Shown here piece after piece: positions 50,198-58,764 of a DNA stretch of 64,000 bases; the first letter of the stretch is position 1; each line of letters opens with the position of its first letter. This DNA comes from Actinomycetota bacterium (GTDB taxonomy: Bacteria > Actinomycetota > Thermoleophilia > Solirubrobacterales > Solirubrobacteraceae): assembly GCA_005883215.1 (NCBI GenBank), contig VAYS01000002.1:124001-188000 (forward strand). Direction: 5' to 3'. A program made the translations under genes and the position numbers. Under the pieces are notes generated by a model. It saw only the letters and a list, made by a program, of their open reading frames with translations, was not told the DNA's origin and ran no database searches.

Positions 50198-51280
50198 ATG
50201 CGCCACCACGTCCGCCTCCTTTCCGTCTTGGGCCGCCCCGCCAGCGCCGCGGTCCTCGCCGTCGGCGCCGTCGCAGCGGTGCCCGCCGCCGGCAGCGGCG
50301 ACGTCATCAGCCGCTTTACCAGCGCTCGCCAGCAGGCTCAGTCCCTGCGCGGCGCCATCGAGCACGAGACGCAGCGGATCGAGGGCTTCAACGGGCGCAT
50401 CGGCCTGGCCCGGGCGCGATTGAGCGCCCTGCAGCAGAGCCTGAACGTCGAGCAGGCCCAGCTCGACGCGCTGCGCGGCCAGCTCGACTACGCCCGCACG
50501 CACGTGGTGGCGCTGGGCGCGGCGCTGGTGCGCGACCGTCGGGCGCTGGCCCAGCAGCTGATCGCCTCCTACGAGGCGCCCCCACCCGACGTGGTCACCG
50601 TGGCGGTGGAGAGCCGGGGCTTCGCCGACCTGCTCGAGCGCGTCGATGACCTCAAACGGGTCTCGCGGGAAAACGCCGCGGCGATCGTGCGGGTGCGCCT
50701 ACGTTCGCAGGAGCTGGCGGTCCAGGCCACGCGCCTAGCCGGACTCGAGGCGCGCCAGCACCGCATCACCGCGGCCAAGCTCATCCAGCGCGACGAGGTA
50801 GCTCGGCTGCACATCGCTTTGCTCGAGCGCCAGCACGGGCTCGTGCGCTCGCGGACGGCCAAGCGGTCTCGTCTGCGGCGGCTCAATCGCACCGCCAAGC
50901 GGCTCGAGCGCCAGCTCTCGCGGCTGGGGCTCGACGCCAGCGGCGGCCTGTCCTTCACCGGCGCCCACGACGGCAACTCGGGTTTCTTCCCCGCGCCCGG
51001 CACCAGCTACACGGTCGGCTCGGAGCCCGAGATCGCCACGCGCCTGGACGCCCTGGGCCGGGCCCTGGGCCTCCACCTGATCGGGATCTCCGGCTACCGC
51101 AGCCCAGGACACTCGGTGGCCGTGGGCGGCTTTGCCGACGACCCGCACACGCGGGGAGAGGCCTCCGATACGCCGGGCGTCGAAGGGGTCCCCGAGTCGG
51201 TGCTCAACCGCTTTGGCCTCACCCGGCCATTCGGCGGCGCCGCCGAGGCCGACCACATCCAGCTCGCCGGCAGCATCTAG
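50198..51280 (+). CDS. Exported coiled-coil protein with M15-like peptidase domain
   Basis: 360 aa from ATG 50198. The signal peptide (SAAVLAVGAVAAVPAAG) is followed by a long coiled coil (about 40-245) like that of EnvC/PcsB wall-hydrolase activators. The C-terminal 110 residues match the D-alanyl-D-alanine carboxypeptidase/M15 fold: LHLIGISGYRSPGHS, an HTRGEASD segment in the zinc-site region, and EADHIQL at the end. Coiled coil plus M15 suggests a wall hydrolase at division sites. Zinc ligands are only partly recognisable, so activity is uncertain. Confidence 0.75.
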   Translation: MRHHVRLLSVLGRPASAAVLAVGAVAAVPAAGSGDVISRFTSARQQAQSLRGAIEHETQRIEGFNGRIGLARARLSALQQSLNVEQAQLDALRGQLDYARTHVVALGAALVRDRRALAQQLIASYEAPPPDVVTVAVESRGFADLLERVDDLKRVSRENAAAIVRVRLRSQELAVQATRLAGLEARQHRITAAKLIQRDEVARLHIALLERQHGLVRSRTAKRSRLRRLNRTAKRLERQLSRLGLDASGGLSFTGAHDGNSGFFPAPGTSYTVGSEPEIATRLDALGRALGLHLIGISGYRSPGHSVAVGGFADDPHTRGEASDTPGVEGVPESVLNRFGLTRPFGGAAEADHIQLAGSI

Positions 51281-51315
51281 ACGGTCGCCCCGGCCCGCGC
51301 CCGCCCGCCCGCCCG

Positions 51316-51345
51316 AACTTGACATACCGCTCGGTATCCAGATAC
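51316..51345 (+). promoter_or_regulatory. Promoter of the cyclase-P450-TetR operon
   Basis: A consensus -35 TTGACA (51316-51321) and -10 TACCGT (51340-51345) are separated by 18 nt. GTG 51355 follows 9 nt after the -10, so the transcript is probably leaderless. Confidence 0.7.
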
Positions 51346-51352
51346 CGTTGCG
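51321..51352. promoter_or_regulatory. Two tandem TetR-type operators
   Basis: ATACCGCTCGGTAT (51321-51334) is a perfect 6-bp inverted repeat around CT. ATACCGTTGCGTAT (51339-51352) is an imperfect copy. Their centres are 18 bp apart, so two repressor dimers would bind in register. They cover the promoter spacer, the -10 box and the start site. The TetR regulator encoded third in this operon is the natural candidate, implying autorepression. Confidence 0.7.
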
Positions 51353-51354
51353 TA

Positions 51355-52041
51355 TGCGTGGAGGCGACTACTACCAGCTCTACCTTCCTGTTCTGCGACC
51401 TGGTCGGCTTCACCGCGCTGGCCGACGAGCAGGGCGACCAGCGCGCAGCCGAGGTGGCGGCGGGCCTGTACTCGGCGGTGCGGCCGCTGCTCGCCCCCTA
51501 CGGCGCCGAGGAGATAAAGACGATCGGCGACGCGATGATGCTCCGCTGCCCGGAAGCGGGCGCGGCGATCCGCCTGGGCGTGCAGATCGTCGACGAGCTC
51601 GGCGCCGCCCCCGCCCTGCCGCCGGTGCGCGTCGGCGTGCACACCGGCCCGGCGATCCACTCCGACGGCGACTGGTACGGGGCCACGGTCAACGTCGCCG
51701 CCCGGCTGTGCTCGGCCGCCGGCGGCGGCGAGGTGCTGGTCTCCGACCAAACGCGCCGGGGCGCCGAGCGCCTGCGGGGCATCACGTGGGGCGAGGAGCG
51801 CCTGCATTGGCTCAAGAACGTCACCCGCCCCGTCGGTGCCCATGTGGCCCTGGGCCGGGCGCCAGCGACCGGGCTGGCGGGCATCCGCGCCCTCGCGCCC
51901 GGCCTCCGGCGTTGGGTCGCCGCGGCCGCCGTGGGCGCCGGACGGCGCCTGTCGGCCTCGGCCCGGCGCGCCGTGGTCAACCTGAGCTGCCCCAGCAGCT
52001 CCCTCTCCCCTCCCCTACCCCCCTCGCGGTGGGCGCCATGA
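51355..52041 (+). CDS. Stand-alone class III nucleotidyl cyclase
   Basis: 228 aa from GTG 51355. The cyclase homology domain spans about residues 8-170, with metal Asp in FLFCDLVGFTALAD, a second Asp in IKTIGDAMMLRC, and VNVAARLCSAA carrying the catalytic Asn/Arg region. It should make cAMP or a related cyclic nucleotide. The C-terminal 60 residues are Arg/Ala-rich without a clear domain. It is first in an operon with a P450 and a TetR regulator, and its stop overlaps the P450 ATG. Confidence 0.88.
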   Translation, partial: CVEATTTSSTFLFCDLVGFTALADEQGDQRAAEVAAGLYSAVRPLLAPYGAEEIKTIGDAMMLRCPEAGAAIRLGVQIVDELGAAPALPPVRVGVHTGPAIHSDGDWYGATVNVAARLCSAAGGGEVLVSDQTRRGAERLRGITWGEERLHWLKNVTRPVGAHVALGRAPATGLAGIRALAPGLRRWVAAAAVGAGRRLSASARRAVVNLSCPSSSLSPPLPPSRWAP

Positions 52042-53372
52042 GCCGGGCGAGCCTTCCTCCCGGCCCTCGTCTTCCCCGGGCGATGCAGACCGTCAGGTGG
52101 GTCAAGCGCCCGACCGCCTACCTGGAGTCATGTCGCATGCGCTACGGCGACGTGTTCACCATGCGCCTGATGCACGAGGGAACCTGGGTGCTGTTCTCTC
52201 ACCCCGAGGCGGTCAAGCAGATCTTCACCGGGTCGCCCGAGGTCTTTCACGCCGGCGAGGCCAACTCGATCCTGGCGCCGGTGCTCGGCTCGCACTCCGT
52301 GCTGGTGCTCGACGAGCGTCCGCACATGGTCCAGCGCAAGCTGATGCTGCCCGCCTTCCACGGCGAGCGCATGCACCGCTACCGCGAGCTGATCGCCGAC
52401 GTCGCCTCTCGCGAGCTCTCCCTCTGGCCGCGGCGCGAGGCCGTGGCGCTGGCCCCGCGCATGCAGGCGCTCACGCTCGAGGTGATCATGCGCGCCGTGT
52501 TCGGGGTGCGCGAGGCCGACCGCCTCGAGGAGCTGCGCCGGCGGCTGCGGGCATTTCTGGACGCCACCAGCAACCCCCGCGTGTGGGCGGTTCTGGTGCT
52601 CCTCGGTCCCGAGCGCGGGGTGGGCACGGCGCCGTTTCGCCGCGCGCTGGGACGAGTGGACGCGGTCATCTACGACGAGATCCGGCGGCGCCGCGAGGCG
52701 CCCGACCTCCAGGAGCGCGATGACATTCTGTCGATGCTGCTCGGAGCCCGGCACGAGGACGGCAGCCCGATGACCGATGCCGAACTGCGCGACGAGCTGA
52801 TGACCTTGCTGGTGGCCGGCCACGAGACCACCGCCAGCGCGCTGTCCTGGGCGCTCGAGCGGCTGGTGCGCCACCCCCATAAGCTCGAGCGCCTGCGCAC
52901 GGAGGCGCTCGCCGGCGGCGACGAGTACGTCGACGCGGTGGCCAAGGAAACCCTGCGCCTGCGGCCGATCCTGCCGCTCGTGGTTCGTCGCCTAACCGAG
53001 CCGGTGGCCATTGCCGGTCACGAGCTGCCCGCTGGCACCACCGTGGCCTGCTGCATCTACCTCATGCACCGCCGGCCCGAGGTCTATCCCGACCCCGGCG
53101 CGTTTCGCCCCGAGCGCTTCCTCGAGCAGCCGGCGGGCACCTACACGTGGATCCCGTTCGGGGGCGGCGTGCGGCGCTGTCTGGGCGGCAGCTTCGCCAT
53201 GTTCGAGATGAAGACGGTTCTGCAGACGCTGGCCGCCAGCGCGTCGCTGGCCCCGGCCGACCCGCGCGCCGAGCACGTGCGGCGGCGCGCTATCACGTTC
53301 GTCCCCGAGCGCGGCGCCGAGGTAGTCGTCGGCGATGCCGTGGCGCCTGCCGGGGAGAAGGTGGCGGCCTGA
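52038..53372 (+). CDS. Cytochrome P450
   Basis: 444 aa soluble bacterial P450. Motifs: I-helix oxygen motif AGHETT (260-265), K-helix ETLR (304-307), PERF-like FRPERF (about 356-361) and the haem loop FGGGVRRCLGG with the axial Cys381. The sequence is closest to CYP110/CYP102-like fatty-acid or terpene hydroxylases by general pattern; the substrate is not predictable. ATG overlaps the cyclase stop (ATGA) and the stop overlaps the TetR ATG. No ferredoxin is encoded nearby. Confidence 0.94.
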   Translation: MSRASLPPGPRLPRAMQTVRWVKRPTAYLESCRMRYGDVFTMRLMHEGTWVLFSHPEAVKQIFTGSPEVFHAGEANSILAPVLGSHSVLVLDERPHMVQRKLMLPAFHGERMHRYRELIADVASRELSLWPRREAVALAPRMQALTLEVIMRAVFGVREADRLEELRRRLRAFLDATSNPRVWAVLVLLGPERGVGTAPFRRALGRVDAVIYDEIRRRREAPDLQERDDILSMLLGARHEDGSPMTDAELRDELMTLLVAGHETTASALSWALERLVRHPHKLERLRTEALAGGDEYVDAVAKETLRLRPILPLVVRRLTEPVAIAGHELPAGTTVACCIYLMHRRPEVYPDPGAFRPERFLEQPAGTYTWIPFGGGVRRCLGGSFAMFEMKTVLQTLAASASLAPADPRAEHVRRRAITFVPERGAEVVVGDAVAPAGEKVAA

Positions 53373-54046
53373 TGGCGCGCCGCCTGACCCGCAAGGAGAT
53401 GCAGGCCAAGACGCGCCGGCTGCTCATGGAGGCCGCGGGCAAGGTGTGCTCCAAGCACGGTCTCCAGCAGGCCTCGATCGACGAGGTCGCCCAGAGCGCC
53501 GGCTTTACCAAAGGCGCTTTCTATGCCAACTTCCGCTCCAAGGAGGAGCTGTTCTTGTCGATGCTCGACGAGCGTTTCGCCGAGCGCATGCGCCAGCTCG
53601 ACGCGGCCACTTCGGACTCGGGCGAGCCGGTGGCCCAGGCGCGCCAAGCGGGCCTTGACTTCGCCCGCAACATGGCGGCCGACCCCGAGTGGAACCGGCT
53701 GTTCTTCGAGTTCACCGCCTACGCCGCCCGCAACCAGGAATTTCGCGAGGAGCTGGTCACCCGTTACCGCTCTCTGCGCGAGCACATCGCCGACATCTAC
53801 CGTCGCCGGGCCGAGGACCTCGGCGGCCCGCCGCCCGTGAGCTCGGACCAGATCGCGCTCATGACGTTCGCCATGGCCAACGGGGTGGCGCTCGAGGGGC
53901 TGCTCGAACCCGAACTGGTGACCGACGACCTGTTCGCCACCATGCTTCAGATCTTCATGACCGGGCTGCAAACGCTCGCCGAGAGCTCGGCACCGGTGGA
54001 CTCGGCCGCCGCCGCAGACCGACCACGCCACGCCAAGGCGCGCTGA
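53372..54046 (+). CDS. TetR/AcrR-family regulator
   Basis: 224 aa. The N-terminal HTH is typical: TRRLLMEAAGKVCSKHGLQQASIDEVAQSAGFTKGAFYANFRSKEELF (residues about 14-61). The C-terminal ligand domain is helical. ATG 53372 overlaps the P450 stop by one base. It likely represses its own operon through the operators at 51321-51352. The inducer may be a P450 substrate, which is inference. Confidence 0.92.
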   Translation: MARRLTRKEMQAKTRRLLMEAAGKVCSKHGLQQASIDEVAQSAGFTKGAFYANFRSKEELFLSMLDERFAERMRQLDAATSDSGEPVAQARQAGLDFARNMAADPEWNRLFFEFTAYAARNQEFREELVTRYRSLREHIADIYRRRAEDLGGPPPVSSDQIALMTFAMANGVALEGLLEPELVTDDLFATMLQIFMTGLQTLAESSAPVDSAAAADRPRHAKAR

Positions 54047-54079
54047 GCCGCGCAAGCGTTTTCCGTGCTGGAGACGACC

Positions 54080-54577
54080 ATGCCGGAGAGCGAGCTGGAC
54101 AACCGGTCCCGGGCGCGGGTCTCGACGCTCGCCGGGGGAATAGCCGCGGGCCTGGCCGGCACCGCCGCAATGTCCGGGATTCAACGGCTCCAAAGGCGCC
54201 TCACCGGCCACAACCCGCGCTACCTGCCGGCCTCGGCGATGGCGGAGCTTCTACGGGTCAGACCGCAAGGGCGGGCAGGAACCAGGCGCCTGAATGCGCT
54301 CGCCCAGGCTCTGTTCGGCGCCACGTCGGGCACGATGCGGGGCATCGTCGGGCTCACCGGAACCGACGGAACGCGCGCGGTCCTCGGTACGTTTGCCTTG
54401 CTGGTCACGACGAGCTACGGCGCCCTCGTCCTCCTTCGCAGCACCGACCCGCCGTGGGCCTGGACCGGGCAAGAGCTCTGCACCGATCTCGTTCACAAGG
54501 CGATCCTCGCGGCCGGGGCAAGCGTGGCGTACGAAGCGCTCCATCGCACCGAGCGCGGCCCTGAGCGAAGGAGGTAG
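54080..54577 (+). CDS. Small membrane protein of unknown function
   Basis: 165 aa from ATG 54080, which has GGAG upstream (GTG 54065 is an alternative). It has a Gly/Ala-rich helix near 19-36 (AGGIAAGLAGTAAMSG), a second hydrophobic segment near 100-118 and a third near 140-155. The domain pattern GLAGTAAM...NPRYLPASAMAELLR resembles uncharacterised actinobacterial membrane proteins. It follows the TetR gene by 33 nt but probably has its own signals. Confidence 0.6.
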   Translation: MPESELDNRSRARVSTLAGGIAAGLAGTAAMSGIQRLQRRLTGHNPRYLPASAMAELLRVRPQGRAGTRRLNALAQALFGATSGTMRGIVGLTGTDGTRAVLGTFALLVTTSYGALVLLRSTDPPWAWTGQELCTDLVHKAILAAGASVAYEALHRTERGPERRR

Positions 54578-54593
54578 GCGAGAAGCGGCCCGC

Positions 54594-55628
54594 CTAGCGC
54601 CGGCGGGCGAAGGAGATGTGGCCCTCGGCGTGGGCGGCCGCCGGGCCATCGGCGACCTCGTGTACCCGGCAGGGACGACGCCTGGCGCAGCGCACGTCGA
54701 TCGTCCTCGCCCCGGCCTCGGTGGCCACCAGCAGGTCACCGCCGCGCACCCCGGCCCGCAGCAGGTCGGGACCCCGCAGGACGAGCACGCTGTCGGTGCC
54801 GGCGGTCGGGCTGCCCGGAGAAGAGCGGTCGGCGAGATAGCCGTCCACGAGCCGACCCAGGGTCTTGGGCACGAACCCGGCGCTCTCCACGCCGGTGTCG
54901 CCCCCGGCGGGCAGGCCCGAGGCGACCAGCACCGACGCCCGACCCGACGGAGAGATGGCCAGCACGCTCCCGCCGTGCTCGTCGGGGGCGATCAGCTCGC
55001 CGCCGTGGGCGCCGAAGCCCGCGGGGGCGATGGCGATCCCTCCCTCCAGCCGCGGGGCCGAGGAGGTGACCGTGCGCCCGCGCCCGCGGCAGTCGATCGC
55101 CAACACCGACGTCTTGGACCCCTTGGCCGCGGTGACCAGCAACCGCCGGCCGAAGCGCCCGGTGGTATCGAACGCGATCCCGTTGGGGAACGATCCCGCC
55201 GGCAGGCGCGCGAACACGCCCGCGTGCCCAGTCGCCGTCACCCTCACCACCGAGGGACCCTTCGGCTCGAGCGCGTAGACCGCGTTGCGCCCGTAGCCAC
55301 AGCGGCCGGCCCGGCGCGGGGAGAGGGCGATGTAGGGCTCGGGGCCGGTCGGGGTTCGGTAGCCGCCGGGCCCGGCGGCGAACGACGCCAACCCGCCGCG
55401 CGGGTCGAGCAGCCCGAGCCGGCCGTCATACGCCACCACCAGGCGCCCGTCCGGCCGCGGCGCGCTGAGGTCCACGACCAGGCGGAGGTGGGAGAACGTG
55501 CTCCAGTGGGCGGGGACAGTGGCGCCACGCGGGGCCGGGCCGGCCGCCGAGCTGAACGGATCGAGCGCCACCACGGCCGCCGCGCCGGCGGCCAGCGCCG
55601 CGGCGGCGAACAGGCGGGCGGGGCGCAT
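54594..55628 (-). CDS. Secreted beta-propeller-like protein
   Basis: 344 aa. The signal peptide (MRPARLFAAAALAAGAAAVVA) is followed by repeated strand patterns such as LVVAYDGRLGLLDPRG, NAVYALEPKGP and NGIAFDTTGRFGRRLLVTA, typical of SMP-30/NHL-like propellers. No catalytic site is recognised. ATG 55628 lies 6 nt after TACCGT on this strand, so it is leaderless; a longer in-frame opening to 55781 overlaps the divergent acylase start and was rejected. Confidence 0.78.
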   Translation of the reverse strand: MRPARLFAAAALAAGAAAVVALDPFSSAAGPAPRGATVPAHWSTFSHLRLVVDLSAPRPDGRLVVAYDGRLGLLDPRGGLASFAAGPGGYRTPTGPEPYIALSPRRAGRCGYGRNAVYALEPKGPSVVRVTATGHAGVFARLPAGSFPNGIAFDTTGRFGRRLLVTAAKGSKTSVLAIDCRGRGRTVTSSAPRLEGGIAIAPAGFGAHGGELIAPDEHGGSVLAISPSGRASVLVASGLPAGGDTGVESAGFVPKTLGRLVDGYLADRSSPGSPTAGTDSVLVLRGPDLLRAGVRGGDLLVATEAGARTIDVRCARRRPCRVHEVADGPAAAHAEGHISFARRR

Positions 55629-55713
55629 GGCCACACGGTAGCCGGCGTCGGCGCAGCCGGGGGCCGGGCGCGGTAGCGTCCGGCGACGAGGATCGGCGCC
55701 GGGAAGGGGTGTG

Positions 55714-58700
55714 ATGGCCGCGGGCAAGGTACGGAGGAGGGTCGTCGCCGCGGCGGCGGTCTGTGTCGTGGCGATTGGCACGCTGGCCGTGCCCGCCGGG
55801 GCGTCGGCCGAGGGGGGCGCCTACCAGCAGGACGACGGGCTGGGCTTCCACGACATCCTCCCGCCGGGCACCAACGGTCTCGACAACGCCCTGAGCCTGG
55901 CCCAGTTCGAGACCGGCGGCACCCGCCCGGCGCACAACGACGATCAGCTGGCCATGTACCGCGACCTGCTCTTCGCCGCGCCCCACATGCCGGCGGCGGA
56001 TCTAGGCAAGTACTACAAGGACTCGAGCTTCGGCGTCGCGCCGGGCAACGTGGAGCGCACCTACTCACCGCGCGCCGACGTGACGATCGTGCGCGACAAG
56101 TCCTTCGGCGTGCCGCATGTCTACGGCACCACCCGTGCCGGCGTGATGTTCGGCGCCGGCTACGTGGCCGGCGAGGACCGCCTCTTCTTCATCGACGTGC
56201 TGCGCAACGCGGGCAAGGCGCAGCTCTCCTCGTTCGCCGGTGGATCCAATGTGGCGATGGATCGCAGCCAGCTTGCCGACGCGCCCTATTCCGACGCCGA
56301 GCTGCAGGCCCAGTTCGACGCCCTGCCCGCCGAATACGGCGTCGAGGGCCAGCAGGTCCACGACGACGGTGAGAACTTCGTCGCCGGGCTCAACCAGTAC
56401 GTCACCGACGCCAAGCTCGACCTCACCGGCCAGAAGATGCCGGCCGAATACGCGGCCATCGGTCGCCCCCAGGGCCCCGGCCCCTTCACGCCCGCCGACC
56501 TGATCGCCGAGGCGTCGCTGATCGGGGCGGCGCTGGGCAACGGCGGCGGCGACCAGCTCAGCTGGGGTCAGATCCTGCAGAGCTTTCAGGCGCGCTTCGG
56601 CGCCGGCGCCGGCTCGGTGCTGTGGCGCGACTGGCGAGAGCCCAACGACCCCGAGGCGCCGACGACCGTCCAGCGCGGGTCGTTCCCGTTCGGGCTCACC
56701 CCCAAGCACCCCGATCCCAACAGCCTGGCCCTGCCCGACGCCAACTCGTTGACCCGGCCCTCGGAGGTCACCGCGGCCAGCGGCTCGGGCGGCCCGGTCG
56801 GTCCGGCCGCGGCGCGCCGTCGCGGCGGAACCCTAGGCGGCTTGCTGGCGTTCCCGGGCGACATGTCCAACGCGCTGCTGGTGTCCGGAGCCCACACCAC
56901 CTCCGGCCATCCGGTGGCCGTGATGGGACCGCAGGTGGGCTACTGGTCGCCCGAGATCCTCATGGAGGAGGACCTCCACGGACCGGGCATCGACGCCCGC
57001 GGGGCCGCCTTCCCGGGGGTCAACTTCTACGTCGAGCTGGGGCGGGGGCGCGACTACGCCTGGAGTGCCACCTCGGCGGGCCAGGCGATCACCGACAACT
57101 TCGCCGTGCCGCTGTGCAACCTCGACGGATCGCCCCCCACCAAGGACTCGAGCGCCTACCTGTTCCGCGGCCAGTGCGTGCCCATGGACTCGGTATCGCG
57201 CACCAACTCCTGGGTGCCCAACCCCGGCGACATGACCGCGCCGGGCAGCGAGACGATCACCGTGCAGCGCACGCGCTACGGATCGGTGATCGGTCGCGCG
57301 ACGGCAGGCGGCAAGCCGGTCGCCTACACCCGCCTGCGCACGACCTACAACCATGAGGTCGACTCGGCTCTGGGCTTTCTCGAGCTCAACGATCCCGGCC
57401 GCATCCGCGCCCCAGAGGACTTCCAGCGCGCGGCCTACAAGATCGGCTACACGTTCAACTGGTTCTACGTGGACAGCCGCCACGTGGCCTACCTGAACTC
57501 GGGGGCCAACCCGGTGCGCGACGCGCGGGTGGACCCGCTGCTGCCGGCCTGGGCCCAGTACGAGTGGCGGGGGTTTGACCCCTCCCGCAACACCACCGAC
57601 TACACCCCGATCGACCAGCATCCCCAGGTGCTCGACCAGTCGTTCATCACCTCCTGGAACAACAAGCAGGCCCTCGACTTCGGCGCGGCCGACGGTTTCT
57701 ACGGTCCGGTCTACCGCTCACAGCCGCTCGACGACCGGATCCGCGCGAGCATCGCTGGCGGGCGCCGGATGTCCCTCGCCGACCTGGTCAACGACATGGA
57801 GGACGCCGGCACGGTCGACCTGCGGGCCGACAAGGACCTGCCATGGGTTCTCAAGGTCATCGATACAGCGCCGGTGACCGACCCGAGGCTCGCCGACGCG
57901 GTGGGCAAGCTCAAGGCGTGGGTGGCGGACGGCTCCCATCGCCGCGCTCCCACCCCGAGCGCGCCCTACGACCACTCCGACGCGATCACGATCCTCGACG
58001 CCTGGTGGCCGCTGATGGTCCAGGGCGAGTTCCAGCCCGCGCTGGGCGAATCGCTCTACAAGCAGCTCCGCGACCAGTTCGACATCGACAACCCTCCCAA
58101 CAACGGCGGCGCCCATCTGGGGTCGGCCTACGACAACGGCTGGTACAGCTATGTGCAAAAGGACCTGCGCGATCTGCTCGCGCCGGCGGGCGCCGCCAAA
58201 GGCAAGGCCAAGCCTCGGTGCCGTCGCGTGCGCCGGGCGGTGCGCCGTCACGGCAGGGCGCTCCGACGCCACGGCCGCGTGGTGCGCAGGACCGTGCGCG
58301 TGTGCCCGAAGAAGAAGAGGAAGAAGAAGACGGCCAGGCGCCCCCGCCCGCGGGGTAGGTCAAAGCACCGGAGCAGCGCGGCGCAGGACGCCAAGCGCCA
58401 CCCCCGCGCCAAGCGCAAGCGGCGCAAGCCCAAGCGCCCCGCCCGGCGACCTGCCGCTCGCCCGGCGGTGCTCCAGCCCTACCACCGGGTCTACTGCGGC
58501 GGCGGGAAGGTCGCGGCCTGCCGGGCGATGCTCCTGAGCACGCTGGCCCATGCGCTAGATGTCGATCGGGCCAAGCTATACGCCGACCAGCAGTGCGCCT
58601 CGGCCGGCATGGGCGGAGACCAGAAGTGCTTTGACGACCTCGGCTTTCGCGCCATCGGCGCGATCACCCAGCCGCTGACTCCGTGGATCAACCGCCCGAC

Positions 58701-58743
58701 TTACCAGCAGGCGCTCGAGATCCAGAACCAGGTTGCGCGCTGA
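55714..58743 (+). CDS. Secreted penicillin/AHL acylase-family Ntn hydrolase with Lys/Arg-rich insert
   Basis: 1009 aa from ATG 55714. A signal peptide (about residues 1-32) precedes an alpha-chain region (VTIVRDKSFGVPHVYGTT, then AGYVAGEDRLFFIDVLRNA), a spacer, and the beta chain starting at the predicted nucleophile Ser385 (GDM|SNALLVSGAHTTSGHPVAV). Autocatalytic cleavage before Ser385 is expected. The family cleaves side-chain amides of penicillins, lipopeptides or acyl-homoserine lactones. A very basic segment (about residues 828-920, with KKKRKKK) interrupts the C-terminal part and may bind acidic wall polymers. Confidence 0.9.
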   Translation: MAAGKVRRRVVAAAAVCVVAIGTLAVPAGASAEGGAYQQDDGLGFHDILPPGTNGLDNALSLAQFETGGTRPAHNDDQLAMYRDLLFAAPHMPAADLGKYYKDSSFGVAPGNVERTYSPRADVTIVRDKSFGVPHVYGTTRAGVMFGAGYVAGEDRLFFIDVLRNAGKAQLSSFAGGSNVAMDRSQLADAPYSDAELQAQFDALPAEYGVEGQQVHDDGENFVAGLNQYVTDAKLDLTGQKMPAEYAAIGRPQGPGPFTPADLIAEASLIGAALGNGGGDQLSWGQILQSFQARFGAGAGSVLWRDWREPNDPEAPTTVQRGSFPFGLTPKHPDPNSLALPDANSLTRPSEVTAASGSGGPVGPAAARRRGGTLGGLLAFPGDMSNALLVSGAHTTSGHPVAVMGPQVGYWSPEILMEEDLHGPGIDARGAAFPGVNFYVELGRGRDYAWSATSAGQAITDNFAVPLCNLDGSPPTKDSSAYLFRGQCVPMDSVSRTNSWVPNPGDMTAPGSETITVQRTRYGSVIGRATAGGKPVAYTRLRTTYNHEVDSALGFLELNDPGRIRAPEDFQRAAYKIGYTFNWFYVDSRHVAYLNSGANPVRDARVDPLLPAWAQYEWRGFDPSRNTTDYTPIDQHPQVLDQSFITSWNNKQALDFGAADGFYGPVYRSQPLDDRIRASIAGGRRMSLADLVNDMEDAGTVDLRADKDLPWVLKVIDTAPVTDPRLADAVGKLKAWVADGSHRRAPTPSAPYDHSDAITILDAWWPLMVQGEFQPALGESLYKQLRDQFDIDNPPNNGGAHLGSAYDNGWYSYVQKDLRDLLAPAGAAKGKAKPRCRRVRRAVRRHGRALRRHGRVVRRTVRVCPKKKRKKKTARRPRPRGRSKHRSSAAQDAKRHPRAKRKRRKPKRPARRPAARPAVLQPYHRVYCGGGKVAACRAMLLSTLAHALDVDRAKLYADQQCASAGMGGDQKCFDDLGFRAIGAITQPLTPWINRPTYQQALEIQNQVAR
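58195..58470 (+). repeat. Lys/Arg-rich segment inside the acylase gene
   Basis: About 92 codons that are more than half Lys or Arg, with RRHGRALRRHGR as an internal repeat. The segment contains two Cys. It separates conserved acylase regions on both sides, so it is an insertion in the mature chain and not a tail. Confidence 0.7.
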
Positions 58744-58764
58744 TCGCGCTCGGCTGATCTGCTC

